Positions 1 to 5,764 of a stretch of DNA of 8,768 nucleotides are shown here, one piece after another (the first letter of the stretch is position 1; every line of letters begins with the position of its first letter). This stretch comes from Actinoplanes liguriensis (GTDB lineage Bacteria > Actinomycetota > Actinomycetes > Mycobacteriales > Micromonosporaceae). Both the position numbers and the translations under genes were made by a program. The notes beneath the pieces are model-generated. The model was not told the DNA's origin, did not search any database, and saw only the letters and a list, made by a program, of their open reading frames with translations. The stretch spans positions 2,005-10,772 of the forward strand of contig KL571210.1 in the NCBI GenBank assembly GCA_000715855.1. Direction: 5' to 3'.

Positions 1-2
1 AG

Positions 3-21
3 AGATGTGTATAAGAGACAG
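3..21 (+). other. Nextera/Tn5 mosaic-end adapter remnant
   Basis: Positions 3-21 read AGATGTGTATAAGAGACAG, the 19-bp Tn5 mosaic end present in all Nextera tagmentation adapters. It sits at the extreme left edge, and the reading frame of the ligase fragment becomes family-like only after it. It is therefore untrimmed library adapter and not a genomic transposon end. The two bases before it (AG) only partly match the known adapter extension (GG in read 2). Confidence 0.95.
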
Positions 22-22
22 G

Positions 23-175
23 AGCGTGGCCATGGCCGAAGCGACCTGGGTCGACCCGCAGGTGGTCGCCCGGATCGCCTACCGGGCCTGGACGGCCGAC
101 ACCCCGCTGCGGCACCCGGTGTATCGCGGGGTGCTGGACGATCGGGATGCGTCCGCCGCACAGCTGCCTGAGTAG
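23..175 (+). CDS. ATP-dependent DNA ligase, C-terminal fragment (5' partial)
   Basis: This is the last 50 or so codons of a gene whose 5' part is cut off by the contig edge and adapter; the stop is TAG at 173-175. The visible peptide contains WVDPQVVARIAYRAWT followed by a segment ending LRHPVYRG. This matches the end of the OB-fold of actinobacterial ATP-dependent DNA ligases (LigC/LigD ligase domain type), where a Trp-Val-x-Pro strand leads to an E/A-W-T and a conserved LRHPxxxG turn before a short variable tail. Such enzymes seal nicks through a lysine-AMP intermediate, often in Ku-dependent end joining, but the catalytic part is outside the window. Whether it was a stand-alone ligase or the ligase domain of a multidomain LigD cannot be told. 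It converges on the VOC gene with only 5 bp between the two stops. Confidence 0.75.
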   Translation, partial: SVAMAEATWVDPQVVARIAYRAWTADTPLRHPVYRGVLDDRDASAAQLPE

Positions 176-180
176 TGGGT

Positions 181-537
181 CTACGCCCAGCACAGGCAGA
201 ACGGGTGACCGGCCGGATCGGCGTACACGCGGTAGTCGGGTCCGTCGTGTGCAAGGCGAGTAGCGCCGATGCTCAGTACGGCGGCCTCGGCCTGCTCGAT
301 GTCGTCGATCATGACGTCAAGGTGCATCTGCTGCGGGCGCTCGGGGTCGGGCCATTGCGGTTCACGGAGATGCGGCACCCGCTGGAAGGCCAGGCGGTGC
401 CGATCGTCGGCATCCCGGATGACCACCCAGTCGTCGCTTTCACGTTCCACCTGCATATCGAGCAGCTCACTGTAGAACCGTGCCAACGCGCGGGGGTCCG
501 GGCAGTCGAGGACCGTATGTTCGTAACGTCCGATCAT
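181..537 (-). CDS. VOC family (glyoxalase-like) protein
   Basis: A 118-residue single-domain member of the vicinal oxygen chelate superfamily, most like the actinobacterial glyoxalase-like (Glyoxalase_6 type) proteins. Two beta-alpha-beta-beta-beta halves are visible. The first opens MIGRYEHTVLDCPDP (residues 1-15) and is followed by the helix ALARFYSELL. The second opens MHLDVMIDD (71-79), contains the helix EQAEAAVLSIGAT and ends with the family hallmark DPAGHPFCLC (107-116). His7 and His72 occupy usual metal-ligand positions, but no Glu is obvious at the end of the second half, so catalytic metal chemistry is uncertain and the substrate is unknown. The chosen ATG (537) starts where relatives usually start. 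In-frame ATGs at 549 and 570 would add 4 or 11 residues, and GGTGGG lies just before the 549 start, so the exact start is open. The longer open frame upstream runs antisense to the kinase and is spurious. The gene is divergent from the kinase, with 111 bp between starts. Confidence 0.88.
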   Translation of the reverse strand: MIGRYEHTVLDCPDPRALARFYSELLDMQVERESDDWVVIRDADDRHRLAFQRVPHLREPQWPDPERPQQMHLDVMIDDIEQAEAAVLSIGATRLAHDGPDYRVYADPAGHPFCLCWA

Positions 538-637
538 GGGGGTACGCATACCCACCGGATGAGTCAGCATGTCGGCGACGGCGGGCAGTCCAGGCCGCCG
601 CTCGTTAGGCTCACCGCAGAGTGCGACTACCGACGAT

Positions 638-642
638 GAGGA
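638..642 (+). promoter_or_regulatory. Ribosome binding site of the FGGY kinase
   Basis: GAGGA lies 6 nt before ATG 649. It favours this ATG over the in-frame TTG at 643, which it would almost touch. Confidence 0.7.
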
Positions 643-648
643 TTGCCG

Positions 649-2127
649 ATGACCCGGACCGACGATGTCGCACTCGACGAGGCGCTGGACCCGCTGGTGG
701 TGGCACTCGACATCGGCTCCACGGCCAGCCGCGGGGGCGTGCATGACGCGTCCGGCCGGCGGGTCCACGGGCTGCAGCACAAGATCGAGCATGCCTTCAC
801 CGTCGCGCCCGACGGCACCTCGGTGATCGACCCTGACCAGGTCACCGCGGAAGTCGAACAGATCCTCGAGGCGGTGACCGCCGACCGGCAGCTGGGCACC
901 CGCATCGCCGGCGTCGCGATGGACACCTTCGCCGCTTCCCTGATCGCCGTCGACGCGACCGGCCGGGCCGTCACCCCGTGCCTGACCTACGCCGACTCGC
1001 GGAGCGCGGCCGCGGTGACGGCGCTCCGCGCCGAACTCGACGAACACGCGATCCAGCAGCGCACCGGCACCCGCCTGCACACCAGCTACCACCTGCCCCG
1101 GCTGCGGTGGCTCACCGCGACCCAGCCGGACGTCGTCGCCAAAGCCGTGCACTGGTGGTCGCTCGGCGAATACATCCTGGCCAAGCTGATCGGCCAGCCG
1201 CTGGCCGGAACGTCCACGATGGCGTGGACCGGCCTGCTCGACCGCCGCACCGGCGAGCTCGACACCGAACTGCTCAAAGCCGCAGGCCTGCACGCCGATC
1301 AACTCGGCGCACCGCTGGATCCGAGCCGGCCGGCACCCTCAGCGGCGCCGGCACGCTGGCCCGCCCTCGCCCGGGCCGCATGGTTCCCCGTCATCACCGA
1401 CGGCTTCGCCAGCAACATCGGATCCGGAGCAACCGACGCCACCGTCCTCACCGCAGCCACGGCCACCAGCGGGGCGTTGCGAGTCCTGCTGGACGGCCCG
1501 GCCGATCCGTTGCCGTTCGGGCTGTGGAATTACCGGGTCGACGCGCGGCGCTCCCTGCTCGGCGGGGCGATCAACGACGTCGGCCGCGCTGTCAGCTGGG
1601 CCGAGAGCACGCTGCGCCTGAGCCCGGAGCTCGGCGCGGTCCTGACCGCACCGCCCAGCGACGCCACACCGCTCGTGCTGCCGTACCTGACCGGCGAACG
1701 TGCTCCCGGCTGGGCCGGCGGCGCCCGGGCCCAGATCGGTGGGGTGTCCGCCGCCACCGACGCCGACGCTCTGTTCCGCGGCCTCATCGAAGGCGTGGCC
1801 ATGACGTACGCGCGGGTCGCCGACGAGCTCTACCCGGCCGCTCAGCAGGTCGTGCAGGTCGCGGCTGCCGGACGGGTGAGCAACGACCAGCCCGACTGGC
1901 TGCAGGTGCTCGCCGACGTTCTCGGCCGGCCGGTCACGCACGTGACCCGCCGCCGGGCCACCCAGTGCGGCACGGCGCTGCTCGCCCTCGACGTGCTCGC
2001 ACCGGACGTTCCGCGGGCGGCCCGAGCTGTCGGAGCGACCTACGAACCCGCGACGGCGTACGCCGATCACTACGCGAGCCGGCGTGCGCAGTTCGCCGAG
2101 GTGTACGACGCGCTGGTACGCGGCTGA
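649..2127 (+). CDS. FGGY-family carbohydrate kinase (gluconokinase-like)
   Basis: A 492-residue two-domain sugar kinase of the FGGY family, which transfers phosphate from ATP to a sugar or polyol in the cytoplasm; full length for the family. Visible motifs are the N-terminal phosphate loop DIGST (21-25), a VAMDTF segment followed by a VDATGRAVTPCLTYADSR stretch (about 89-118) typical of actinobacterial gluconokinase-like members, and the C-domain start TDGFASNIGSG (250-260) with the likely catalytic base Asp251. A GGAIND segment (305-310) and the FGGY signature region LPYLTGERAPGW (344-355) follow. The adenosine-binding loop reads VAAAGRVSND (404-413), where relatives usually have a Gly-Gly pair, so nucleotide binding may be altered. 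The substrate is a guess (gluconate first; xylulose or another sugar possible). No transporter or sugar dehydrogenase is adjacent, so context does not decide. The ATG at 649 has a good ribosome site. The gene converges on the anti-sigma gene. Confidence 0.9.
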   Translation: MTRTDDVALDEALDPLVVALDIGSTASRGGVHDASGRRVHGLQHKIEHAFTVAPDGTSVIDPDQVTAEVEQILEAVTADRQLGTRIAGVAMDTFAASLIAVDATGRAVTPCLTYADSRSAAAVTALRAELDEHAIQQRTGTRLHTSYHLPRLRWLTATQPDVVAKAVHWWSLGEYILAKLIGQPLAGTSTMAWTGLLDRRTGELDTELLKAAGLHADQLGAPLDPSRPAPSAAPARWPALARAAWFPVITDGFASNIGSGATDATVLTAATATSGALRVLLDGPADPLPFGLWNYRVDARRSLLGGAINDVGRAVSWAESTLRLSPELGAVLTAPPSDATPLVLPYLTGERAPGWAGGARAQIGGVSAATDADALFRGLIEGVAMTYARVADELYPAAQQVVQVAAAGRVSNDQPDWLQVLADVLGRPVTHVTRRRATQCGTALLALDVLAPDVPRAARAVGATYEPATAYADHYASRRAQFAEVYDALVRG

Positions 2128-2129
2128 CC

Positions 2130-2141
2130 TTCCGGCCGGAA
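2130..2141. repeat. 12-bp perfect palindrome between convergent genes
   Basis: TTCCGGCCGGAA begins 3 bp after the kinase stop, in the 78-bp gap between the convergent kinase and anti-sigma genes. It could be part of a bidirectional terminator, but there is no loop or T-tract and GC-rich palindromes arise easily in this DNA. Confidence 0.3.
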
Positions 2142-2205
2142 ATGCCGGACGAGCCCTCGGGTACCGGGTGGGGCGGGAGATCGACCGACCTACGGAGCGG
2201 CACCG

Positions 2206-2835
2206 CTACCGCGCCCACATGGCGGAACCGTCGGCCGCAGCCCAGCCGACCGCCCCGGGTTCGGCGCCCACCCCGGAGTAGTCCAGGGTGATGGTGTGCC
2301 GACCCGTGGTCAGGCGGAGCTTCGGCTGACTGTCGGGCGCGTTCTCCCCACCGCCGATGTCGTAGAGCAGGAACATCGCGGTGTCGACGGTCACCGTGCG
2401 GGCAGCGTCGACGTCGAACACGATGTGGCCTCCGGTGCTGGTGTAAGTGGCCGACGTCAGCGTGATCGTTGCCACCGGGCCGTCCTTGCGCGTGGCAGTC
2501 ACCTCCTTGCCGCTCTGCCGATAGGTGACCGTGGTGTCCTCGGCCAGGTCAACCGGAGGCAGGGCAGCGATGCTGGCGGTGGCACTGCTCGGTGTGGCGG
2601 CGGGCGGCAGCACCGGCCCCGTGCCCTCACCGGTTCGGGAGACCACCAGGCCTGCGCCGAGGGCGAGGACGGCGATCCCGGCAGCGACCGAGGCGACGGT
2701 GCGTCGCCGGCGACGACGGCGTCCACCGCGGATCACGTCGTCGATGCCGAACCGGGCGCCGGGCAGGGGCGCCTCGGCGCTCTGCAGGTGCTTGAGCCGG
2801 TCGGAGAGTCGGGGACCGGTGGGCGGTGTGCTCAT
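2206..2835 (-). CDS. Putative membrane-anchored anti-sigma factor with DUF4352-like extracytoplasmic domain
   Basis: A 209-residue single-pass membrane protein. The N-terminal 38 residues (with a SDRLKHLQSAEAPLPG stretch) should be cytoplasmic. They are followed by seven consecutive arginines (39-45), one transmembrane helix (about 47-65) and a Pro/Ser/Thr/Ala linker. The C-terminal extracytoplasmic domain (103-209) is beta-rich and ends GWAAADGSAMWAR. Topology is inside-out by the positive-inside rule. The ATG overlaps the sigma-factor stop as ATGA, with GGAGG 6 nt upstream inside the sigma gene, so the two are translationally coupled as sigma/anti-sigma pairs commonly are. The N-terminus has no HxxxCxxC zinc anti-sigma motif, so the anti-sigma role is inferred from position and topology only. 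The outer domain vaguely resembles DUF4352-type immunoglobulin-like folds (low certainty). It is paralogous to the secreted protein upstream of sigma (about 54 of 107 residues identical, no gap, counted by eye). Confidence 0.8.
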   Translation of the reverse strand: MSTPPTGPRLSDRLKHLQSAEAPLPGARFGIDDVIRGGRRRRRRRTVASVAAGIAVLALGAGLVVSRTGEGTGPVLPPAATPSSATASIAALPPVDLAEDTTVTYRQSGKEVTATRKDGPVATITLTSATYTSTGGHIVFDVDAARTVTVDTAMFLLYDIGGGENAPDSQPKLRLTTGRHTITLDYSGVGAEPGAVGWAAADGSAMWAR

Positions 2836-3392
2836 CGATTGCCTCCGGAGGGTGAACTGACGCTCGGGGCGCCGGACCGTCGGGTGGGCTCGTCGGCCCG
2901 GTCGTCGAGAAAGTCGTCGCCGAGGACGCGGCGCAGCTTGGCGACCGCGTCGGCGCAGTACCGCTTCACGGTCCCCTCGCCGACCCGCATCACCTCGGCG
3001 ACCTCGGCGATCGGGCGGTCCTCGAGGTATCGCAGCACCACGACCGCACGCTGTTTGACAGTCAGCGTCGCCAGCGCTCGGGTCAGATCGACCTGAGTGC
3101 CCGGGGCGCCCGGCTGATACGGGCGCTCGGGCAGGATGTCGGTGCTGTATTCGCGCCGCCACGGGCGCCGGGACTCGCTGATCGCCAGCCGGACCACGAT
3201 GCTGCGCAGGTAAGCGCCGGGATCGGTGACCGAGTGCGTGCGAGCCCACACCACATACATCCGTTCCAGCGCACCCTGGACCAGGTCATCGGCCCGGTGC
3301 GAGTCCCGGGTCAGCGATCGTGCGAATCGGCGCAGCGGGTCCATCTCCGCGGCGGCCACGGCACGAAATGCCTCCTGGAGGTCGGCGTGCAT
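2832..3392 (-). CDS. SigE-family ECF RNA polymerase sigma factor
   Basis: A 186-residue ECF sigma factor of the actinobacterial SigE family, which redirects RNA polymerase to specific promoters. Region 2 spans roughly residues 15-80 (FARSLTRDSHRADDLVQGALERMYVVWA, then PGAYLRSIVVRLA). Region 4 spans roughly 102-157, with LTVKQRAVVVLRYLEDRPIAEVAEVMRVGEGTVKRYCADAVAKLRR giving the helix-turn-helix. A polar tail of about 30 residues ends the protein. There is no extra C-terminal SnoaL domain, so it is not an ECF41-type factor. The ATG at 3392 has GAGGGG about 10 nt upstream; an internal ATG (codon 17) would delete part of region 2 and is rejected. It lies 32 nt after the secreted-protein gene and overlaps the membrane-protein gene by 4 nt, so all three form one operon. 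The putative autoregulated promoter is upstream at 3966-3991. Confidence 0.93.
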   Translation of the reverse strand: MHADLQEAFRAVAAAEMDPLRRFARSLTRDSHRADDLVQGALERMYVVWARTHSVTDPGAYLRSIVVRLAISESRRPWRREYSTDILPERPYQPGAPGTQVDLTRALATLTVKQRAVVVLRYLEDRPIAEVAEVMRVGEGTVKRYCADAVAKLRRVLGDDFLDDRADEPTRRSGAPSVSSPSGGNR

Positions 3393-3424
3393 CGAAAGTG
3401 TGCCCCTCTACCGTCGTGGAAGGG

Positions 3425-3913
3425 TCAGCGTGCCCAGACCGCGGACCCGTCGGCCGCCGCCCAGCCGAAAGCCTCGGGCCGCCCAGCGGTGTCGCGATAG
3501 GTCAGGGTCATCTCGCGCCGGCCGCCCTCGACGGTCACCGCGGCGGTCTCGGACGGGGAGTTCTCACCGCCGGTGGTGTCGTAGACGGTGAACATCTGCG
3601 GGTCGATCACGACGGGCCGCGCCGCGTCGACGGCCACCACCACGTCGCCACCGGTGGCACTGTAGTTCGCCGTCACCAGGGTCATCGTCGCGACCACCGC
3701 CCCGTCCCGCATGGCGGTGACCGTCGCGCCATTCTTGACATAGGTGACGCCCGACCCGGCCGTCACCGCCAGCCCGGCCAGGTCCAACGGTGCCACAGTC
3801 GCGATGGCCGTCGGCGGCTTTTGCCGCTCGGCGGCGCCGGCCCCGGCGGCGTAGACGGCGGTCCCGACGATTGCCAGGGTGGCGGCGGCCGTGAGTGCAA
3901 ACTTCTTCTTCAT
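3425..3913 (-). CDS. Secreted protein paralogous to the anti-sigma extracytoplasmic domain
   Basis: A 162-residue exported protein, first gene of the sigma operon. MKKKFALTAAATLAIVGTAV is a classic Sec signal peptide (basic n-region, hydrophobic core), with likely cleavage in the AAGAGAAE stretch near residue 28. There is no lipobox cysteine, so the product should be free in the medium or cell wall. Residues 56-162 form the domain shared with the membrane-anchored protein at 2206-2835: VTY start, VDAAR, MFxxYDxxGGEN and the identical finish GWAAADGSAxWAR. Function is not recognised. It could be a ligand, competitor or co-sensor for the tethered copy, or the effector that the sigma factor serves. 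The ATG at 3913 has AGGAG 9 nt upstream. The sigma start follows its stop after 32 nt. Confidence 0.82.
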   Translation of the reverse strand: MKKKFALTAAATLAIVGTAVYAAGAGAAERQKPPTAIATVAPLDLAGLAVTAGSGVTYVKNGATVTAMRDGAVVATMTLVTANYSATGGDVVVAVDAARPVVIDPQMFTVYDTTGGENSPSETAAVTVEGGRREMTLTYRDTAGRPEAFGWAAADGSAVWAR

Positions 3914-4209
3914 GTCCCGTTGCTCCTGCTCCGATTAGCGAACGGCGTCGCCGTCTCGCTGTGAGGACGCAGCGGACCACCCGTCAGGTTGTGTGTGACG
4001 CCGGCCACATTCTCCGGCCAGCCCTCCTTGTCGGCGCTGCGGTCGGCAGGCGTATCAGATCGGTCGGAAGCTCCGGCGAAGCCTTGGCTCACCGTTGAGA
4101 CGGTTCTGTCCTGAACGATCGGGTGATTTATTCGCGTTGTGGCAACGGGCCCGCGGATGGGGTGGTCAGCTCAGGTGCGCATCGAGTATTCGCTGAAGGG
4201 AGCCGCACG
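3914..4209. other. 296-bp divergent intergenic region
   Basis: This region separates the minus-strand sigma operon from the plus-strand peptide gene and has no credible coding frame. It holds the ECF-type candidate promoter for the operon, a direct repeat of CCGGCCA at 4001-4007 and 4014-4020, and the most AT-rich patch of the region near 4125-4138. On the plus strand, TGAAC (4112-4116), an 18-nt spacer and CGTT (4135-4138) make a weak ECF-like promoter candidate for the peptide gene, about 70 nt before its ATG. No other strong signal was seen. Confidence 0.5.
3966..3991 (-). promoter_or_regulatory. Candidate ECF sigma promoter of the sigma operon
   Basis: On the minus strand, CAACC (complement of 3987-3991) is followed after 17 nt by CGTC (complement of 3966-3969). 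This matches the AAC-type -35 and CGTC-type -10 recognised by many actinobacterial ECF sigma factors. Transcription would start near 3958, giving a leader of about 45 nt before the ATG at 3913. The position suits autoregulation by the sigma factor encoded in the operon. The motif is short and unverified. Confidence 0.45.
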
Positions 4210-4389
4210 ATGAACAGGACTCAGAGCTTGCTGAGAGCCGGGATCGGCCTGATGGCCGCGGTGGCCCTCGGCGCCGGGGCGGCCCTGGCCACCCCGGTCT
4301 GCGCGCAAGGTAAACCGGTCACCACCAGCCTGTACGTTGGCGTCTTCATCCAGCCGCAACCCCTGCCGCCGGGAGACCGCGCTGCCTGA
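4210..4389 (+). CDS. Small secreted proline-rich peptide
   Basis: A 59-codon gene with a clear export signal: MNRTQSLLRAGIGLMAAVALGAG, then possible signal-peptidase sites after ALA (residue 27) or VCA (residue 32). The mature product would be only about 27-32 residues, with one Cys (31) and the proline-rich stretch VFIQPQPLPPG (45-55) near its end. AAGGGAG lies 7 nt before the ATG at 4210, which supports this start over an upstream in-frame start that would put a non-signal leader in front. The short length, good ribosome site and signal peptide make it a plausible real gene of unknown function. From memory, NPQPLPP-like stretches recur in other bacterial small hypothetical proteins, but I cannot verify this. 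It is divergent from the sigma operon and could be one of its targets. Confidence 0.65.
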   Translation: MNRTQSLLRAGIGLMAAVALGAGAALATPVCAQGKPVTTSLYVGVFIQPQPLPPGDRAA

Positions 4390-4422
4390 GGGCCGCGACA
4401 CCCCGCACGTCGGCACGGAGAA

Positions 4423-4450
4423 GGAATCGCTGTTCGAATCAGCCGATTCT
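4423..4450 (+). terminator. Hairpin downstream of the peptide gene
   Basis: GGAATCG-CTG pairs with CAG-(C bulge)-CGATTCT around the 7-nt loop TTCGAAT. This gives ten pairs (one G-T), starting 34 nt after the peptide stop. There is no T-tract, so it may be a terminator of the GC-rich type or an RNA processing or stability element. The CTG-TTCGAAT-CAG core resembles a tRNA T-arm, but no tRNA body is present. Confidence 0.45.
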
Positions 4451-4515
4451 GGGTCTGGATCCCTGCAATTCAGCTGGGTGATTCTGACCAGCAGTCGGCG
4501 GGTGGGGAGCGGGAC

Positions 4516-5061
4516 ATGGATGCTGACGTCGGAGCATGGGGGATCCAGTGGAGTACCGCCGACCCCTCGGCGGCCGCGGTGCTGGCGCAGCTCACTCCGC
4601 AGAAGAAGCTTTCCTCGGTAGCGTTTACCCGGCTGGACGGACGGGCGGTGCTGGTTACCGCGGGCGACAAGAGCGTGCGGCTGTGGGACGTGGGCAGCGG
4701 CCAGCCGATCGGGAAGGGCATGACCGGTCACACCGCGTGGGTGGCGTCGCTGGCCGTGGCGGACCTGGGGGGTCGGCCGGTGGCGGTGACCGGCAGCCTG
4801 GACGGCACCGCCCGACTGTGGGACCTGACGAGTCGGAAGAAGCTCGGCCAGCCGCTGGAAGGCCACCATGGTTGCGTCAACGCCGTAGCGCTGACCGAGG
4901 TCGACGGCCAGCCGGTCGTCGTGACCGGTGACAGCGACGCGGTGCGCATATAGGATCCGTCGACCGGCCGGCAGGTGGGTGATGCGTTGGCCGGCCACGC
5001 AGGCCGGGTGGGGTCTCTTGTCGTTGCCGTGGTGGACGGCGGCTCGGTCGTATTCGATGTC
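4516..5061 (+). pseudogene. WD40-repeat protein, nonsense-interrupted and truncated
   Basis: The frame encodes actinobacterial-type WD40 repeats: blade ends SVRLWD (53-58) and TARLWD (98-103), with GH dipeptides at 71-72 and 117-118. The third repeat reads VRI and then TAG (4951-4953) followed directly in frame by DPSTGRQVGDALAGHAGRVGS, so the stop occupies the position of the expected blade Trp (TGG to TAG, one base). WD40 character in the same frame fades near 5061, well short of the seven blades of a complete propeller. As it stands the ORF makes 145 residues, about 2.5 blades, unlikely to fold alone. The ATG at 4516 has GGGGAG 6 nt upstream. WD40 propellers act as protein-interaction platforms; no partner is evident here. 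Sequencing error at the stop would not explain the missing downstream blades. Confidence 0.8.
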
Positions 5062-5114
5062 AATAGCGTCGTGGCCGGTTCACGGTCGAGTCGTCGGTCC
5101 GCTCGGTCTTTCTG

Positions 5115-5756
5115 TCAACGAAGTTGGCCTGAATCTTCGAGTCGGTGGGCCCAGAAGAGTTGGTGGCCACTGGCCCCTTCGGGGACGAACTGCTCGGAGT
5201 CGATGGTCAGGCCAGCTTGCGTGATCCAGGCCCGGTAGGTGGCCGCGTCGGCGTGGCTCCACCACATGGTGGCGGTGCCGCCGAGCCAGTGGTCTTGGGT
5301 TCCGGTCCATTCCTGGGCCCCGGTGGTCGCCAGGAGAATTCCGCCGGGCCTGAGCCAGGCTGCGATGCGCTGGAGCAGTTGCGGTTGGGTGTCGCGCGGC
5401 ATGCGGATGAGGGCGTAGAGACAGACGACCGCGTCGAACGCGCGATCGGGAAACCTGACTTGGGTGGCGTCGGCGTGCAGGAACGTGGCCTGTGGCACGA
5501 GTCCGCGTGCGCGATAGATCTGGACCTCGCTGAGGTCAACGCCGGTGACCCGATGGCCGTTATCGGCGAGGGTCTTCGCGACCGGAATGCCACAGCCGCA
5601 GCCGAGGTCCAACACCTTGGCCTGGGCGGGGAGCTGCTGTCGCAGGTGGCTTAGCCACGGTGCGTACTCGCCCGGGTCGTCATGGTCGCCGCGGTAGCGG
5701 TGAGAAAGATCGTCGTAACCTCGCTGAACGAGTTCGGTGGGATCCGGAAGATTCAC
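5115..5756 (-). CDS. Class I SAM-dependent methyltransferase
   Basis: A 213-residue cytoplasmic methyltransferase with a Rossmann-like SAM fold. Motif I is VLDLGCGCG (48-56), the acidic strand-2 end is VTGVDLS (71-76, Asp74 for the ribose hydroxyls), ADAT (95-98) would contact adenine, FDAVVCLYAL is motif IV and AAWLRPGGILLATT (132-145) is the post-motif strand. The C-terminal half, with WLGGTATMWWSHADAATYRAW and FVPEGASGHQLFWAHR, fits a family of small-molecule methyltransferases; the substrate is unknown. The start is GTG at 5756 with AGGA 8 nt upstream and no better ATG nearby. It is the last gene of a same-strand run, 58 nt after the ANTAR regulator, and that gap holds two overlapping hairpins that could control it. 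Its stop is 53 bp beyond the point where the WD40 remnant fades. Confidence 0.9.
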   Translation of the reverse strand: MNLPDPTELVQRGYDDLSHRYRGDHDDPGEYAPWLSHLRQQLPAQAKVLDLGCGCGIPVAKTLADNGHRVTGVDLSEVQIYRARGLVPQATFLHADATQVRFPDRAFDAVVCLYALIRMPRDTQPQLLQRIAAWLRPGGILLATTGAQEWTGTQDHWLGGTATMWWSHADAATYRAWITQAGLTIDSEQFVPEGASGHQLFWAHRLEDSGQLR

Positions 5757-5764
5757 GACGATGA

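Noticed and set aside
3..21. A genuine Tn5/IS50-type transposon end
   Set aside because: It is the hyperactive mosaic end used in library preparation, at the contig edge, with no transposase or second end.
538..1302. Long minus-strand open frame extending the VOC gene upstream across the kinase
   Set aside because: It is antisense to a well-supported FGGY kinase, is Arg/Gly/Ala-rich without any domain, and the VOC domain is complete from 537.
2130..2205. Strong bidirectional intrinsic terminator between the convergent kinase and anti-sigma genes
   Set aside because: Only a loopless GC palindrome without a T-tract is seen, so it is kept as a low-confidence repeat rather than a terminator call.
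978..2291. Plus-strand 437-codon open frame overlapping the kinase
   Set aside because: Arg/Pro-rich shadow of the kinase in another frame; it has no recognisable domain and runs past the kinase stop only because of high GC.
2836..3249. Minus-strand extension of the membrane protein upstream of 2835
   Set aside because: It overlaps the sigma factor in a different frame and is low-complexity. The ATG at 2835 has GGAGG and the ATGA coupling.
4423..4460. A possible tRNA or tRNA 3' fragment (attachment site)
   Set aside because: Only a T-arm-like hairpin is present. No acceptor 5' strand, D-arm or anticodon arm can be found upstream, and there is no integrase gene in the window.
4951..4953. Programmed stop-codon readthrough in the WD40 gene
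   Set aside because: No known readthrough context or RNA structure is evident, and the downstream part is itself truncated. Pseudogenisation is simpler.
4171..4998. Minus-strand 275-codon open frame across the peptide and WD40 region
   Set aside because: It has no domain and is antisense to genes with signal-peptide and WD40 evidence.
5145..5654. Plus-strand 169-codon open frame opposite the methyltransferase
   Set aside because: Shadow frame; the minus strand carries all the SAM methyltransferase motifs.
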